Of a stretch of DNA of 64,000 bases, positions 33,252 to 41,946 are shown piece after piece; the stretch's first letter is position 1, and each line of letters begins with the position of its first letter. This DNA is from an uncultured Bacteroidales bacterium (GTDB taxonomy: Bacteria; Bacteroidota; Bacteroidia; Bacteroidales; UBA932): contig CAKVCK010000006.1 of the NCBI GenBank assembly GCA_934725575.1, positions 77,538 to 141,537 of the forward strand. Reading direction: 5' to 3'. Both the position numbers and the translations under genes were made by a program. The notes beneath the pieces were generated by a model. It had not been told where the DNA came from and did not search any database. It saw only the letters and a list, made by a program, of their open reading frames with translations.

Positions 33252-34430
33252 TTACTTCTTTTCGATGTAGGCGCAGGTTATGCCCCAGATGGAGAAGTCG
33301 TTCTTGTACTCGACCTCAAGTTCCTGCTCGACACCGTTCTTCCAGAGGTGGGCGAGGTTGATCAGGTTATACTCAGCATCATAGCCGGCGCTCTCGTTAC
33401 CGGCGACATAGATGTCGTTGCCGGCTACAGCGAGGCCAACTCCTTGGCAGAGGGCCGTTTCGGCGACTTTCTGCGCGCCTGCTGATGTCCAGATGTAAGG
33501 GCAGATGTCCTTCGCCGAATTGGTCTCGGTCATATTCCCTTCGATGACATATTCCCCGTCCTTGACGTAGAGGCCCGTGACTTCGGTTCCGGCATAGTCG
33601 GTGAAATCCTGTGCGACGCCGTCAATCCAAAGCACACCTTTCCATCTTCCGCCTGACTCTTTCTCGGATCCGGCGGCATAGACCTTCCCGCCGTCAACGC
33701 AGATGGCGTTCACCCTCGCGACCGTGTTCCCGCTGGTAAGGCTCTGGGCCACACCGTTTTTCCAGATGGTGGCAATACCACCCTGCTTGTTACCGGCCGG
33801 CTGGACATATCCGCCGACATAGACATCCTTGCCGTCGGAATAGATGCAGTACGCCAGCGCGTCAGTCGTACCGTCCGTAAGGTATTGAGGCTGACCGTCC
33901 GTCCATAGGATGGCGCGTCTGTCATAGTCAGGAACGTCGAATCCCGCCGCATAGACCTTCCCGTCAGCGACAGTCACCGCAATCGGAGATGTTGAATATT
34001 TCCCGTCGCTGATGACGGTCTTTTCCGCCTTGTCCTCCTCGCCGGCCTTGAATTTCCAGATCACGCCGACATTCTGGTGATAAGGCTCATAGTAGCCGTC
34101 GTCCACAAGGTCTCCTGTCGCCTCGCATCCGGCGATGTAGATAGTCTCGCCGTCAGCATAGACTCCGTTGCAGAAAGCGTCGTAACTCCCGTCGGAGAGG
34201 AGGATCCTCTTGCCGTTCTTCCAGATTGTAGCATAATAGAACCCCATCCCTGGAACGGCTTCCTGGCCGACAGCATAGACAATGGTATCTTTCGGTGTCA
34301 CAGGAACTTCCGGTTCCGGATCGGGTGTCGGTTCCGGTTCGGGAGTGTCAGAGTTGTCCTTCCCGCAGGAAACCATTACCGCGGAAACAATGCAGCAGAG
34401 CGCCGCCGCAAAAAACATTTTACGTTTCAT
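33252..34430 (-). CDS. Lipoprotein with repeated WKNG motifs, propeller-like
   Basis: About 392 residues from the Met at 34430 (MKRKMFFAAALCC), which yields a clean lipoprotein signal (MVSCGKDNSD). The longer frame to 34568 adds an unlikely 46-residue front. A Pro/Glu/Asp linker is followed by six or so repeats of about 45-50 residues containing Y-x-A-G-x-E ... A-x-I/L-W-K-N-G/D-G (ATIWKNGKRILLSDG, AILWTDGQPQYLTDG, ATIWKNGVAQSLTSG, GVLWIDGVAQDFTDY, AHLWKNGVEQEL), consistent with a beta-propeller. It is a stand-alone gene with its own terminator. The function is unknown; extracellular binding or display is likely. Confidence 0.8.
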   Translation of the reverse strand: MKRKMFFAAALCCIVSAVMVSCGKDNSDTPEPEPTPDPEPEVPVTPKDTIVYAVGQEAVPGMGFYYATIWKNGKRILLSDGSYDAFCNGVYADGETIYIAGCEATGDLVDDGYYEPYHQNVGVIWKFKAGEEDKAEKTVISDGKYSTSPIAVTVADGKVYAAGFDVPDYDRRAILWTDGQPQYLTDGTTDALAYCIYSDGKDVYVGGYVQPAGNKQGGIATIWKNGVAQSLTSGNTVARVNAICVDGGKVYAAGSEKESGGRWKGVLWIDGVAQDFTDYAGTEVTGLYVKDGEYVIEGNMTETNSAKDICPYIWTSAGAQKVAETALCQGVGLAVAGNDIYVAGNESAGYDAEYNLINLAHLWKNGVEQELEVEYKNDFSIWGITCAYIEKK

Positions 34431-34738
34431 AGATGTAATAAATTTGTCAGGTGTCTTCCAAAGGAACTTTAACTCCTTGCAAGAAGCTTTGTAACCTTGG
34501 AGCGCCATTGTTCGTTTTACAATAAGGCGGTTTATGTATTGAACCGCATCCAAATACCGGCCCGGCACGGGGATGCCATATCAAGGCCTTTCCCGGATTG
34601 GACAAACATCCCATCCGTCACCGCAAAATTTGTGAAAATATCTTGAATATGCAAGGATTCCCCGCCTGATGTTTTCCGGCGATTGTGAAGAGTGGAATAA
34701 TATTCCTATATTTGACATCATTATAAACACATTATCCT
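34431..34738. other. Divergent intergenic region
   Basis: This 308-base gap separates divergent genes. A plus-strand promoter is visible near its right end (34683-34714). I see no minus-strand -7 element for the lipoprotein gene and no RNA gene. Confidence 0.5.
34683..34714 (+). promoter_or_regulatory. Promoter of the 34739 membrane protein gene
   Basis: TTG at 34683-34685 and TATATTTG at 34707-34714 with 21 bases between fit the Bacteroidota -33/-7 pattern. The ATG is 25 bases downstream of the -7 element. Confidence 0.65.
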
Positions 34739-35380
34739 ATGCCAAACACGGTTATCACTCTGATCATCCCGTTCATCTGCGCGGCCTTGGCGTTGTGGGG
34801 AAGCGTCTTTTATGAAAAAGAAGGCTGGCGCAAGGCTGTCCGCTTCCTTGTCCTGCTGGCCGCTGCCGTCGGCTTGGCGTTGTCCGTGAACAAGGTGATG
34901 CCGACACTGAAAGAGATGTGCTCACGGGAGATGTTGGACGAGAGCGTGTTGAAATATTCATTGGCATTGGTTTACACGGGAATATTGTCCACTATGGCAT
35001 TCGCTGCGTTTTATATGGTGACCATAGAGGGGCTGTTCGGAAATCCGGGAGGTTGGCTGCCGGCCGCCGGGTGCGTCGTCACAGGGCTGCCACTTGCCAC
35101 TCCGACGTTTAGTCTGTGTGTTTTTATGCTCAAGAATTTCTGGTGGCTCGCTCTCGCTGTCCTTGCGGTGCTTGCCGTTATCGGAGCCATTGTCGGAGGA
35201 GTGTCCTCCGGCGGAGTCAGCGCTTCTTCGCAGGGGGATGTCTTTGTGGACAAGTATGGCAATGAATATATCAGTACCTCAGCCCAGTCCCGCATCTTCT
35301 ACGGCGACGAGACCTGGAACACCAGCAAGAAATACCACATAAAAGGCCAGAGCGGCACCTTCTACCGGAAAATCAAATGA
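34739..35380 (+). CDS. Multi-pass membrane protein of unknown function
   Basis: A 213-residue protein with about four predicted transmembrane helices (residues 5-22, 34-50, 73-98, 128-155) and a short soluble C-terminal tail rich in Ser, Gly and Tyr (YGNEYISTSAQSRIFYGDET, YHIKGQSGTFYRKIK). I do not recognise a family. A single Bacteroidota-type promoter precedes it, and the next plus-strand gene is 720 bases away, so it appears monocistronic. The GC-rich codon use matches the chromosome, which supports a genuine resident gene. Confidence 0.7.
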   Translation: MPNTVITLIIPFICAALALWGSVFYEKEGWRKAVRFLVLLAAAVGLALSVNKVMPTLKEMCSREMLDESVLKYSLALVYTGILSTMAFAAFYMVTIEGLFGNPGGWLPAAGCVVTGLPLATPTFSLCVFMLKNFWWLALAVLAVLAVIGAIVGGVSSGGVSASSQGDVFVDKYGNEYISTSAQSRIFYGDETWNTSKKYHIKGQSGTFYRKIK

Positions 35381-35598
35381 TTTTCAATGCCACATAAAGG
35401 TCGTGAATATTACGTTGTCTTGTCCGCAAGGTTATTCCTCGACTATTTTACAAAACCCCTTCAGCCCAATGTTGTCTGGAAGTGCCTGCATTTTGTCTCC
35501 GGCTGAAAAACTTACACTTGAAGTAAAGACTTTTTCAGGCGGAACCGTGTCTCAACTATCTCAGGTCGGTTTTTCTATGAAAGGGTTTCGTGAAATTA

Positions 35599-35761
35599 AG
35601 AAGCTGTTTTGATTTGTTTGAAATGTTCTTTGAGGTGAAAAAATCTTCATCTTCTTCCCGCTTCTTCAGTCAGATAGTACCACTATCTTCCTTGGAAGAA
35701 GCGGTCGAACCTGAAGTTTTTCACTCTCAAATCTTCAAACAAACAAATCAAAACAGCTTCT
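35599..35761. mobile_element. MITE-like element with perfect 22-base terminal inverted repeats
   Basis: The left end 35599-35620 (starting AGAAGCTGTTTTGATTTG) and the right end 35740-35761 are perfect inverse complements over 22 bases. The similarity continues inward imperfectly (TTTGAGGTGAAAAA versus TTTTTCACTCTCAAA). Flanks AAATTA and AAATTT could be a decayed target duplication. At 163 bases with no room for a transposase, it looks non-autonomous. Confidence 0.6.
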
Positions 35762-35857
35762 AAATTTGGGCCGCATCGCTGATTTCTTTTGCCGGGTGTT
35801 GCCTGTTGCCAATCCGGAGAGTAATCCGTAAATCGGGATGGATAAATGAACGTCACA

Positions 35858-35873
35858 GAGCCTGTCGAAGTGT
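35858..35873. repeat. REP-like intergenic repeat unit
   Basis: GAGCCTGTCGAAGTG matches the units at 28174, 62204 and 62252 and the arms of the inverted pair at 60612-60702. It is outside any gene. Confidence 0.55.
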
Positions 35874-35885
35874 CCGGTGGAAAGT

Positions 35886-35922
35886 GTAAAGTTTCTTTAC
35901 AGTGAGTGTAAAGAAACTTTAC
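35886..35922. promoter_or_regulatory. Twin 15-base palindromes, centre-to-centre 22 bases
   Basis: GTAAAGTTTCTTTAC (35886-35900) and GTAAAGAAACTTTAC (35908-35922) are each palindromic. Together they make a perfect 21-base inverted repeat (35881-35901 with 35907-35927). The two-helical-turn spacing fits a pair of operators on one DNA face; a hairpin/terminator followed by TTTG is the alternative. The permease gene starts 178 bases downstream. Confidence 0.5.
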
Positions 35923-36100
35923 ACTTTTTGATTTTCCTTATTTGGGTAATATACTGAGTGATAGATGTTTATGCGTTTTGGCACGGAAGTGGCTCACAGG
36001 TTTTCCGTGTTCGGAGGTTGACGGCATTGAGCGTACGACATACGAGACGCTGGCTGAAAGATTTCCGGCAGGATAAGTGAAATAATAAAGTGAGATTGAT

Positions 36101-38506
36101 ATGAGCATATTCAGAAGAAGAAAAATGGGAACACCGCTTTCAGGGGTGCTGAACATTTTGGGAATGACAGTGGCGTTCGCTGCGCTGTACATCATTTTGG
36201 TGCAGGTGCATCACGACCTGACCTATAATAAAGAGGTGAAGGATGCGGATCGGATCTATTGCGTGTCGCTGCCGGACTGGTACACTGAGGGAAAATATAT
36301 GGTCTGGCTGAACAGGCCGCCGTTCGAGCAGATGATAACCTCGATTTCGGAGATTGAGGCGGGAGGTACGGGCTATCTGTCCGGACAGGCGATAGAAACC
36401 ATTGTCGGAGACGGCAAGAACCCGACTCTGTCAGATCCAAGCGTCTCGATCAAGTTGTCTTCGATGAACAAAGGCACGCTCGATGTCTTCGGATTCGAGT
36501 TGGCGGAAGGCTCGTGGGACAACTATGTCGGTGTCTGGGACTATGCCTTCAGCGAGTCAGCGGCCAGGAAGTACGGTGTCGGAGTCGGCGGACACATTAT
36601 GATAAGAGACTGGCAGTCCGGAACTTATCACGATGCGAATGTCGTGGCGATCTACAAGGATATGCCGGTGAACTCGGACCTGTCCAGTTTCGAGGCGATT
36701 TGCCCGATCGGAGACCAATCCATCAACAGCTGGAGCGAATGGAGTTATCCTTATTACTTCAAGGCCAAGGAAGGAGTGTCCAAGGACGACCTTGAGGCCG
36801 CCGCATGCAAGGTGATGGTGGACTTGATCGGCGGGGATTCCGACGCCAGCGATGAGGAAAAGGCTGAGTCCATAAAGCGGACAAAGGTTCATCTCATCCC
36901 TCTGACCGATACTTATTTCGATCAGACAATCGCGAACCGTAACGGCGCGAATGGCAACAAGTCAACGACTTACACCCTGCTTGCCATCGCCTTTCTGGTC
37001 ATTGTCATCGCGTTCATCAACTTCGTGAACTTCTTCTTCGCCCTTGTCCCTGTGCGCGTTCACTCGGTCAACACAAGAAAAGTTCTCGGAGCCTCAAGGG
37101 CAAGCCTGATCGTGGACTGTGTAATGGAGGCAGTCTCCTTGATAGTCATCTCGTTGGCTCTGGCGGCGGCTGTCGTGGCGCTGTTCCAGACCTCCACGGC
37201 GGCGAACCTCATCACCTGCTCAACGGCGTTCGGAACGAATATGTCCGTGGGTATATTCACAATCATTCTGGGACTTTCCTTCGCTGTCGTGGCGAGTCTT
37301 TATCCTGCTTTCTACATCACTTCCTTCTCGCCGGCGCTTGCCCTCAAGGGATCGTTCGCGTCAAGCGCCAAGGGTCGTGTGTTCAGGTACTTGCTTGTCG
37401 GCTTGCAGTTCCTGATCTCCATCTCGCTGATCATCTGCGCCACGTTCGTGGGACTTCAGCGAAAGTACATGCTCAGCCACGACATGGGCTTTGACCGTGA
37501 GGAACTCATCACGGCCAACGTGAACCGTACTGTCGCGAAGTCCGCCGAGGCTCTGAGCTCCAAATTGAGGGAAGATCCTCAGATCAAGGACATTACCTGG
37601 GCCGATGGAGACCTTGTACGGCCGAGCCGTATGGGCTGGGGCAGATTGTACAAGGGCGAACAGATCAGCTTCCAGTGCTATCCTGTCGCCTGGAACTTCC
37701 TGCAGTTTATGGGCATTCCGGTTGTCGAGGGCAGGGACTTCACCCAGTCCGACGAGCAGAGCGAGAACGGCGTGTTCATATTCAACGAGACTGCGAAGAA
37801 CAAGTTCGGCTTCACCTTGAATGAAAAAATGCCGGGACACATGGATGAAGGTGACGCCGAGGTCGTCGGTTTCTGCCGTGATTTCAATTTCACATCATTG
37901 AAGAACGATGTGTCTCCTTTGGCTCTGTACATCTTCGGAAAACACCCTTGGAGACCGCTTTCAACGCTTCTTGTGCGTACAGAGAAGAATGCTGACATTC
38001 CCGCCATTATGAAGAAGATCGCCACAACTGTTTCCGAGATAGACCCGACCGTCAATCCGGATGACGTTGATGTCCAGCTCTTTGACAAGAAACTTCAGGG
38101 GCAGTACCAGACCGAGGCCAACTTCTCACGCCTCATCACCCTCTTCACCCTGCTCGCGATCATCATCTCGCTGATGGGAGTCTTCGGGCTCGTGATGTTC
38201 GAGACCGAGTACCGCCGCAAGGAGATCGGTGTAAGGCGCGTCAACGGGGCCACGATAGGGGAGATCCTGAAGATGTTCAACGTGGAGTTCGCGAGGATCG
38301 TGCTGATCTGCTTCATCATAGCGATGCCGCTGACCTGGTGGATTGTGAACCGGTATCTGTCCGGATTCGCCTACAGGGTGCCGATCTACATCTGGGTGTT
38401 CGCCGCCGCCCTTGTCGCTGTCCTTGCGATCACAGCCCTGGTTGTCACCGGCCGCTGCTACAGGGCCGCCACCGAGAACCCGAGCGTCACCTTGAAGAAG
38501 GAATAG
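36101..38506 (+). CDS. FtsX/MacB-type ABC transporter permease
   Basis: An 801-residue inner-membrane protein with two FtsX-like permease halves. The layout is: an N-terminal helix (about 15-38), a large periplasmic MacB_PCD-like domain, three helices (about 285-415, e.g. LLAIAFLVIVIAFINFVNFF), a further N-helix and periplasmic region (about 420-660), and three C-terminal helices (675-795). The second half has the family signature YRRKEIGVRRVNGATIGEIL; the first half has the matching VNTRKVLGASRASLI. Such permeases usually need a separate ATPase, and none is adjacent here. Twin palindromes upstream may regulate it. A hairpin terminator follows. Confidence 0.88.
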   Translation: MSIFRRRKMGTPLSGVLNILGMTVAFAALYIILVQVHHDLTYNKEVKDADRIYCVSLPDWYTEGKYMVWLNRPPFEQMITSISEIEAGGTGYLSGQAIETIVGDGKNPTLSDPSVSIKLSSMNKGTLDVFGFELAEGSWDNYVGVWDYAFSESAARKYGVGVGGHIMIRDWQSGTYHDANVVAIYKDMPVNSDLSSFEAICPIGDQSINSWSEWSYPYYFKAKEGVSKDDLEAAACKVMVDLIGGDSDASDEEKAESIKRTKVHLIPLTDTYFDQTIANRNGANGNKSTTYTLLAIAFLVIVIAFINFVNFFFALVPVRVHSVNTRKVLGASRASLIVDCVMEAVSLIVISLALAAAVVALFQTSTAANLITCSTAFGTNMSVGIFTIILGLSFAVVASLYPAFYITSFSPALALKGSFASSAKGRVFRYLLVGLQFLISISLIICATFVGLQRKYMLSHDMGFDREELITANVNRTVAKSAEALSSKLREDPQIKDITWADGDLVRPSRMGWGRLYKGEQISFQCYPVAWNFLQFMGIPVVEGRDFTQSDEQSENGVFIFNETAKNKFGFTLNEKMPGHMDEGDAEVVGFCRDFNFTSLKNDVSPLALYIFGKHPWRPLSTLLVRTEKNADIPAIMKKIATTVSEIDPTVNPDDVDVQLFDKKLQGQYQTEANFSRLITLFTLLAIIISLMGVFGLVMFETEYRRKEIGVRRVNGATIGEILKMFNVEFARIVLICFIIAMPLTWWIVNRYLSGFAYRVPIYIWVFAAALVAVLAITALVVTGRCYRAATENPSVTLKKE

Positions 38507-38597
38507 TCTAAGGCTGCGTACGGGCCGGATGACCTTCGTCAAAAATAAATGTTGAAAAAATCAATCTGTTAGAGAGACTTTTTTCAATGAATATGAG

Positions 38598-38632
38598 AGA
38601 ACGGCTCGCTATTTGCGGGTCGTTCCCTTTTG
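38598..38632 (+). terminator. Terminator after the FtsX-type permease gene
   Basis: AACGGCTCGC (38600-38609) pairs with GCGGGTCGTT (38615-38624), ten pairs including two G-U, with a five-base loop, followed by CCCTTTTG. The wobble pairs fit an RNA hairpin read from the plus strand. Confidence 0.6.
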
Positions 38633-38696
38633 TGAACCTATGGGAATATGTCCGGTTTGCGATCAGGCATATTCACAGATTTTAACCACATGATTT

Positions 38697-39782
38697 ATGA
38701 AACGTTTATCGATTCTTACCGCCATCATTCTGGCCGCAGCGGCCTTGATGGCATCGTTCCAGAACTGCTATGCCTGCACGGGCATCACCCTCAAAGCCAA
38801 GGACGGAAGCACCGTGGTGGCGCGCACGATCGAGTGGGCCGCCTCGGACAATGACTGCCGCTGGGTTGTAGTGCCACGCGGCCACACCTGGAAATCATTC
38901 ATCCCCGGCGGCGGGACCGGCAGAAGTTTTACCAATGAATATGGCTACGTGGGTGTCGCGGTGGTCCAGGACGAGCTGATGATGGAGGGCATGAACGAGA
39001 AAGGACTCTCCGCCGGCCTTTTCTATTTCCCGGACTATGGAAGGTATGAGGAATATTCAGAAGCTAATTACGAGACGAATATCTCTGATTTCCAACTGGT
39101 TTCCTATATCCTTGGACGTTGCGCCACAGTCGATGAGGTCAAGGCCGAGATCGCTAAGGTGCATATTCACGGATTTGATCCTCGCTCTTCGACCGTGCAT
39201 TGGAGGTTCGCCGAGCCCTCCGGCCGCCAGATCGTGCTGGAGATCATTGACGGGAAGTGCGTTTTCTATGAGAACACCCTCGGCGTGCTGACCAACTCGC
39301 CTTCGTTCGACTGGCAGCTCACCAATCTCAACAACTATGTCAACCTCCTTCCTGGACGCACTGAGCCTCACACGCTTGGGAATATGTCCCTGTCTTCTTT
39401 CGGTGGAGGAAGCGCGATGCTTGGTCTGCCAGGGGATTTCACGCCGCCTTCAAGGTTTGTCCGCGCGGCTTTCTTCCAGAACACCGCACCGCAGAAGCCG
39501 AATGCCGAGGGATCCGTCTTCACGGCCTTTCATATTCTTGGATCGATGGAGATTCCGATCGGGGCGCAGTTCGCGCAGGGCCAGGAGCCGGCTGACATTC
39601 CGAGCGCCACCCAGTGCACTTGTGTCACTGACATGTCAGGTCTGCGGTTCTACTACCGGTCGATGTACGACGGAGGTATCAGATGCATTGATCTTAAGGA
39701 GATTGACTTTAAGAAAGTGGGTTTGAGGTCCGAGCCGCTCATTCCTGCCAGGAAGGAATATGTCCATTACATCAAATTTTAA
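38697..39782 (+). CDS. Choloylglycine hydrolase / penicillin V acylase family enzyme, exported
   Basis: A 361-residue N-terminal-nucleophile amidohydrolase. The signal peptide ends at CYA and the next residue, Cys27 (CTGITLKAKDG), is the expected nucleophile exposed after cleavage. Other family positions are visible: Arg43 in ARTIEW (many bile salt hydrolases have Asp three residues later, here Glu46), Asn in GMNEKGLSAG, Asn in LTNSPSFDWQL and Arg in PSRFVRAAF. Members hydrolyse conjugated bile salts or penicillin V. Which activity applies cannot be decided from these motifs. The protein is periplasmic or secreted. It appears monocistronic, with ferritin 84 bases downstream under probable separate control. 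Confidence 0.88.
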   Translation: MKRLSILTAIILAAAALMASFQNCYACTGITLKAKDGSTVVARTIEWAASDNDCRWVVVPRGHTWKSFIPGGGTGRSFTNEYGYVGVAVVQDELMMEGMNEKGLSAGLFYFPDYGRYEEYSEANYETNISDFQLVSYILGRCATVDEVKAEIAKVHIHGFDPRSSTVHWRFAEPSGRQIVLEIIDGKCVFYENTLGVLTNSPSFDWQLTNLNNYVNLLPGRTEPHTLGNMSLSSFGGGSAMLGLPGDFTPPSRFVRAAFFQNTAPQKPNAEGSVFTAFHILGSMEIPIGAQFAQGQEPADIPSATQCTCVTDMSGLRFYYRSMYDGGIRCIDLKEIDFKKVGLRSEPLIPARKEYVHYIKF

Positions 39783-39866
39783 TAATTAAAATTGCGAATA
39801 TGCCGTTTCGGGCACGCTTTTCGCATTTGACATATTCGTTTGTTGATTTAAAAAATTCAAAATATT

Positions 39867-40346
39867 ATGATTTCAGAGAAACTTGTTAAGGCTTTCAACG
39901 ATCAGATCGTCGCAGAGCTTTGGTCTTCGAATCTTTATCTTCAGATGGCCTTCTACCTCAAGAAGGAAGGATGGAACGGTTCAGCCAACTGGATGTTCAA
40001 GCAGGCTGACGAGGAGAAGGAGCACGCCCTCAAACTTGCTGACTATGCCATCAAGCGTGGCGGTGAGGTCAAGGTCGGAATGATCGATGTCGTTCCTGAC
40101 GGATGGGGGTCGCTCCTGGATGTCTTTCAGAATGTCTACGAGCATGAGTGCCATGTCTCAGGTCTCGTCAATGACCTTGTTGATCTGGCTTCCGCCGAGA
40201 GGGACAAGGCGACACAGGACTTCCTTTGGGGATTTGTCCGTGAGCAGGTCGAGGAGGAAGATTCCGCTCTGACGATTGTCGAGAGGCTCAAGAGAGCCGG
40301 CGAGGCCGGAGCGTTCTTCGTTGACGCCGAACTTGCGAAGAGATAG
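39867..40346 (+). CDS. ftnA: Ferritin (non-haem iron storage protein)
   Basis: A 159-residue cytoplasmic ferritin that oxidises Fe(II) and stores it as mineral. The ferroxidase ligands are in place: Glu17, Glu50 and His53 (DEEKEHALK), Glu94 (YEHECHVS) and the Glu126-Gln127 region (REQVEEED). The length and four-helix layout match prokaryotic FtnA. There is no haem-binding Met typical of bacterioferritin at the equivalent place, as far as I can see. It is followed by a strong terminator and is probably transcribed alone. Confidence 0.95.
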   Translation: MISEKLVKAFNDQIVAELWSSNLYLQMAFYLKKEGWNGSANWMFKQADEEKEHALKLADYAIKRGGEVKVGMIDVVPDGWGSLLDVFQNVYEHECHVSGLVNDLVDLASAERDKATQDFLWGFVREQVEEEDSALTIVERLKRAGEAGAFFVDAELAKR

Positions 40347-40374
40347 TGCTTTTTACGATGAAAACTTCAGAAAG

Positions 40375-40407
40375 GGGCTGACCGGGATTCCGGCCGGCCC
40401 TTTTTTT
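40375..40407 (+). terminator. Rho-independent terminator after ferritin
   Basis: GGGCTGACCGG (40375-40385) pairs with CCGGCCGGCCC (40390-40400), with one mismatch and one G-U, followed by seven T (40401-40407). Confidence 0.85.
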
Positions 40408-40445
40408 ATGATGTCACGATATATTACCAAAATGTAAAGCTTAGT

Positions 40446-40477
40446 TTTGCTTTTTAGGGTCAAAATGGATAAATTTG
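40446..40477 (+). promoter_or_regulatory. Promoter of the glpT-phosphoesterase-SusCD operon
   Basis: TTTG (40446-40449) and TAAATTTG (40470-40477) with exactly 20 bases between match both Bacteroidota promoter elements. The glpT ATG lies 37 bases downstream. Confidence 0.8.
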
Positions 40478-40514
40478 CATGATTAAAATGTTATAATAAC
40501 GAATAATAATATTT

Positions 40515-41915
40515 ATGTCACGTTTTCTTGATCCGCCAAAGGCGGGTAAACCTCTCGCAGAGGACAAGGTGGACAAAACCTATAAGGCAATGCGCACCAA
40601 GGTCTTTCTGGGTGCGTTTTTCGGATATGCAGCTTACTATCTTGTACGTAAGAACCTGTCTTTGGCCGCTCCGGATATGATCCACGACGGGATCATCGAC
40701 GCGGGCAAGGCCGGCCTCGCGATGTCGGCTGTCTCCATAGCGTACGCCTTCTCGAAATTCATTATGGGAAGCGTCTCCGACAGGTCTGACGCCAGGAAGT
40801 TCCTCTGCGTCGGCCTTGTCCTTTCGGCTCTCACTATGATCTTGACAGGCCTTATCCCGTTCGGGGCCAACACCGCGGTGAACACCGCCATCATATTCAC
40901 ACTTATGCTGATAGTAGGTTGGCTGAGCGGTTTCGGCTGGCCTCCTTGCGGCAGAATTATGGCGCATTGGTTCAGCCAGAACGAACGAAGCTTCAAGATG
41001 AGCGTGTGGAATGTATCGCACACCATCGGCAGCTTCTCCCTTGGATTCCTTGCCATCGCCGGTGTGATGATCTTTGACGCTTTCGGCAGCACTCAGAGCT
41101 GGAGGGGCGATTTCGTGTTCCCGGCCGTCATCGCCATTCTGATCGCGGCGTTCTGCTGGTGGGCTATCCGTGACACGCCGGAGTCCTGCGGTCTTCCTTC
41201 AGTCCAGGACTGGAGAAAGGACTGGTCAGGAATCAAGTCCAAAGGCTCAGCTGACGAGAAGCTTCCGTTCAAGACCTTGTTCGTGGACTATGTGTTCAAG
41301 AACAAGCTCCTGTGGATCGTGGCCATCTCCAACGTGGCCGTTTATATGGTCCGTTACGGCATCGGTGACTGGGCTCCGACCTATCTTCAGGAAAAGTCCA
41401 TAATGACCGCAGCCGAGAGCAAGATCGCTTTCTCCGTGCACAACATCGTCGGCGCCGTCGGCACACTTGCCTGCGGCTGGGCCACGTCCAAGATATTCAA
41501 AGGCCGCTGCGCTCCGATGAACGTGATCTGTATGTTCTTCTGCCTGCTCGGCGTCCTGCTTTATTGGATGGTCGGCTCTGGTATCATCTCCGCCGCTCCG
41601 GCTTTGCAGAAGACCTTGATCTACATCGCCTTGTGTCTGATAGGCTTCTTCATCTACGGCCCTGTGGCCCTCACCGGAGTGCAGGCCCTGAACCTTGTGC
41701 CTAAGAACGCCGCCGGAACCGCCGCCGGATTCGTGGGTCTGTTCGGTTACCTTCTCGGTGACGCTGTCTGCTCCAAGATCCTTGTGGGCGGCATCGCCGT
41801 CGGCAGCTCTTGGGACACCGCCATGCTCTCCGTAGCAGTAGGCGCCCTCATCGGAGTCTTCCTCTGCGCCCTGCTGATCAGAAGCGAGAGGAATCTGGCG
41901 AAATCCAACGCTTAG
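40515..41915 (+). CDS. glpT: Organophosphate:phosphate antiporter, GlpT/UhpT family (probable glycerol-3-phosphate transporter)
   Basis: A 466-residue 12-helix MFS protein of the inner membrane. Members of this family exchange inorganic phosphate for an organic phosphate. Key family segments are present: YYLVRKNLSLAAP (substrate-binding Arg of helix 1), SKFIMGSVSDRSDARK, the signature GWPPCGRIMAHWFSQNERS, and VAVYMVRYGIGDWAPTYL (second binding Arg of helix 7). Glycerol-3-phosphate is the likeliest substrate by overall resemblance, but hexose phosphates or phosphoglycerate are possible. It has a strong promoter. A secreted phosphoesterase gene follows after 31 bases, then SusC/SusD, so an extracellularly released phosphorylated product may be its cargo. 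Confidence 0.85.
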   Translation: MSRFLDPPKAGKPLAEDKVDKTYKAMRTKVFLGAFFGYAAYYLVRKNLSLAAPDMIHDGIIDAGKAGLAMSAVSIAYAFSKFIMGSVSDRSDARKFLCVGLVLSALTMILTGLIPFGANTAVNTAIIFTLMLIVGWLSGFGWPPCGRIMAHWFSQNERSFKMSVWNVSHTIGSFSLGFLAIAGVMIFDAFGSTQSWRGDFVFPAVIAILIAAFCWWAIRDTPESCGLPSVQDWRKDWSGIKSKGSADEKLPFKTLFVDYVFKNKLLWIVAISNVAVYMVRYGIGDWAPTYLQEKSIMTAAESKIAFSVHNIVGAVGTLACGWATSKIFKGRCAPMNVICMFFCLLGVLLYWMVGSGIISAAPALQKTLIYIALCLIGFFIYGPVALTGVQALNLVPKNAAGTAAGFVGLFGYLLGDAVCSKILVGGIAVGSSWDTAMLSVAVGALIGVFLCALLIRSERNLAKSNA

Positions 41916-41946
41916 GGTTTGTTAAACTTGATGTTTAATTAAATAT

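Larger units (their letters stand above)
35381..36100. other. 720-base gene-free region with MITE-like element, REP unit and twin palindromes
   Basis: This AT-rich stretch holds a 163-base inverted-repeat element (35599-35761), a REP-like unit (35858-35873) and two 15-base palindromes (35886-35922) upstream of an FtsX-type permease gene. A 69-codon frame (35403-35612) runs into the inverted repeat and is not supported as a gene. Confidence 0.6.

Noticed and set aside
34431..34568. N-terminal extension of the propeller-like lipoprotein
   Set aside because: It precedes a clean lipoprotein signal starting at 34430. The extra 46 residues would bury it.
35403..35612. 69-codon plus-strand frame (MNITLSCPQGYSSTI...)
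   Set aside because: It runs into the terminal inverted repeat of the MITE-like element, has no promoter and resembles no family. It may be debris of an insertion.
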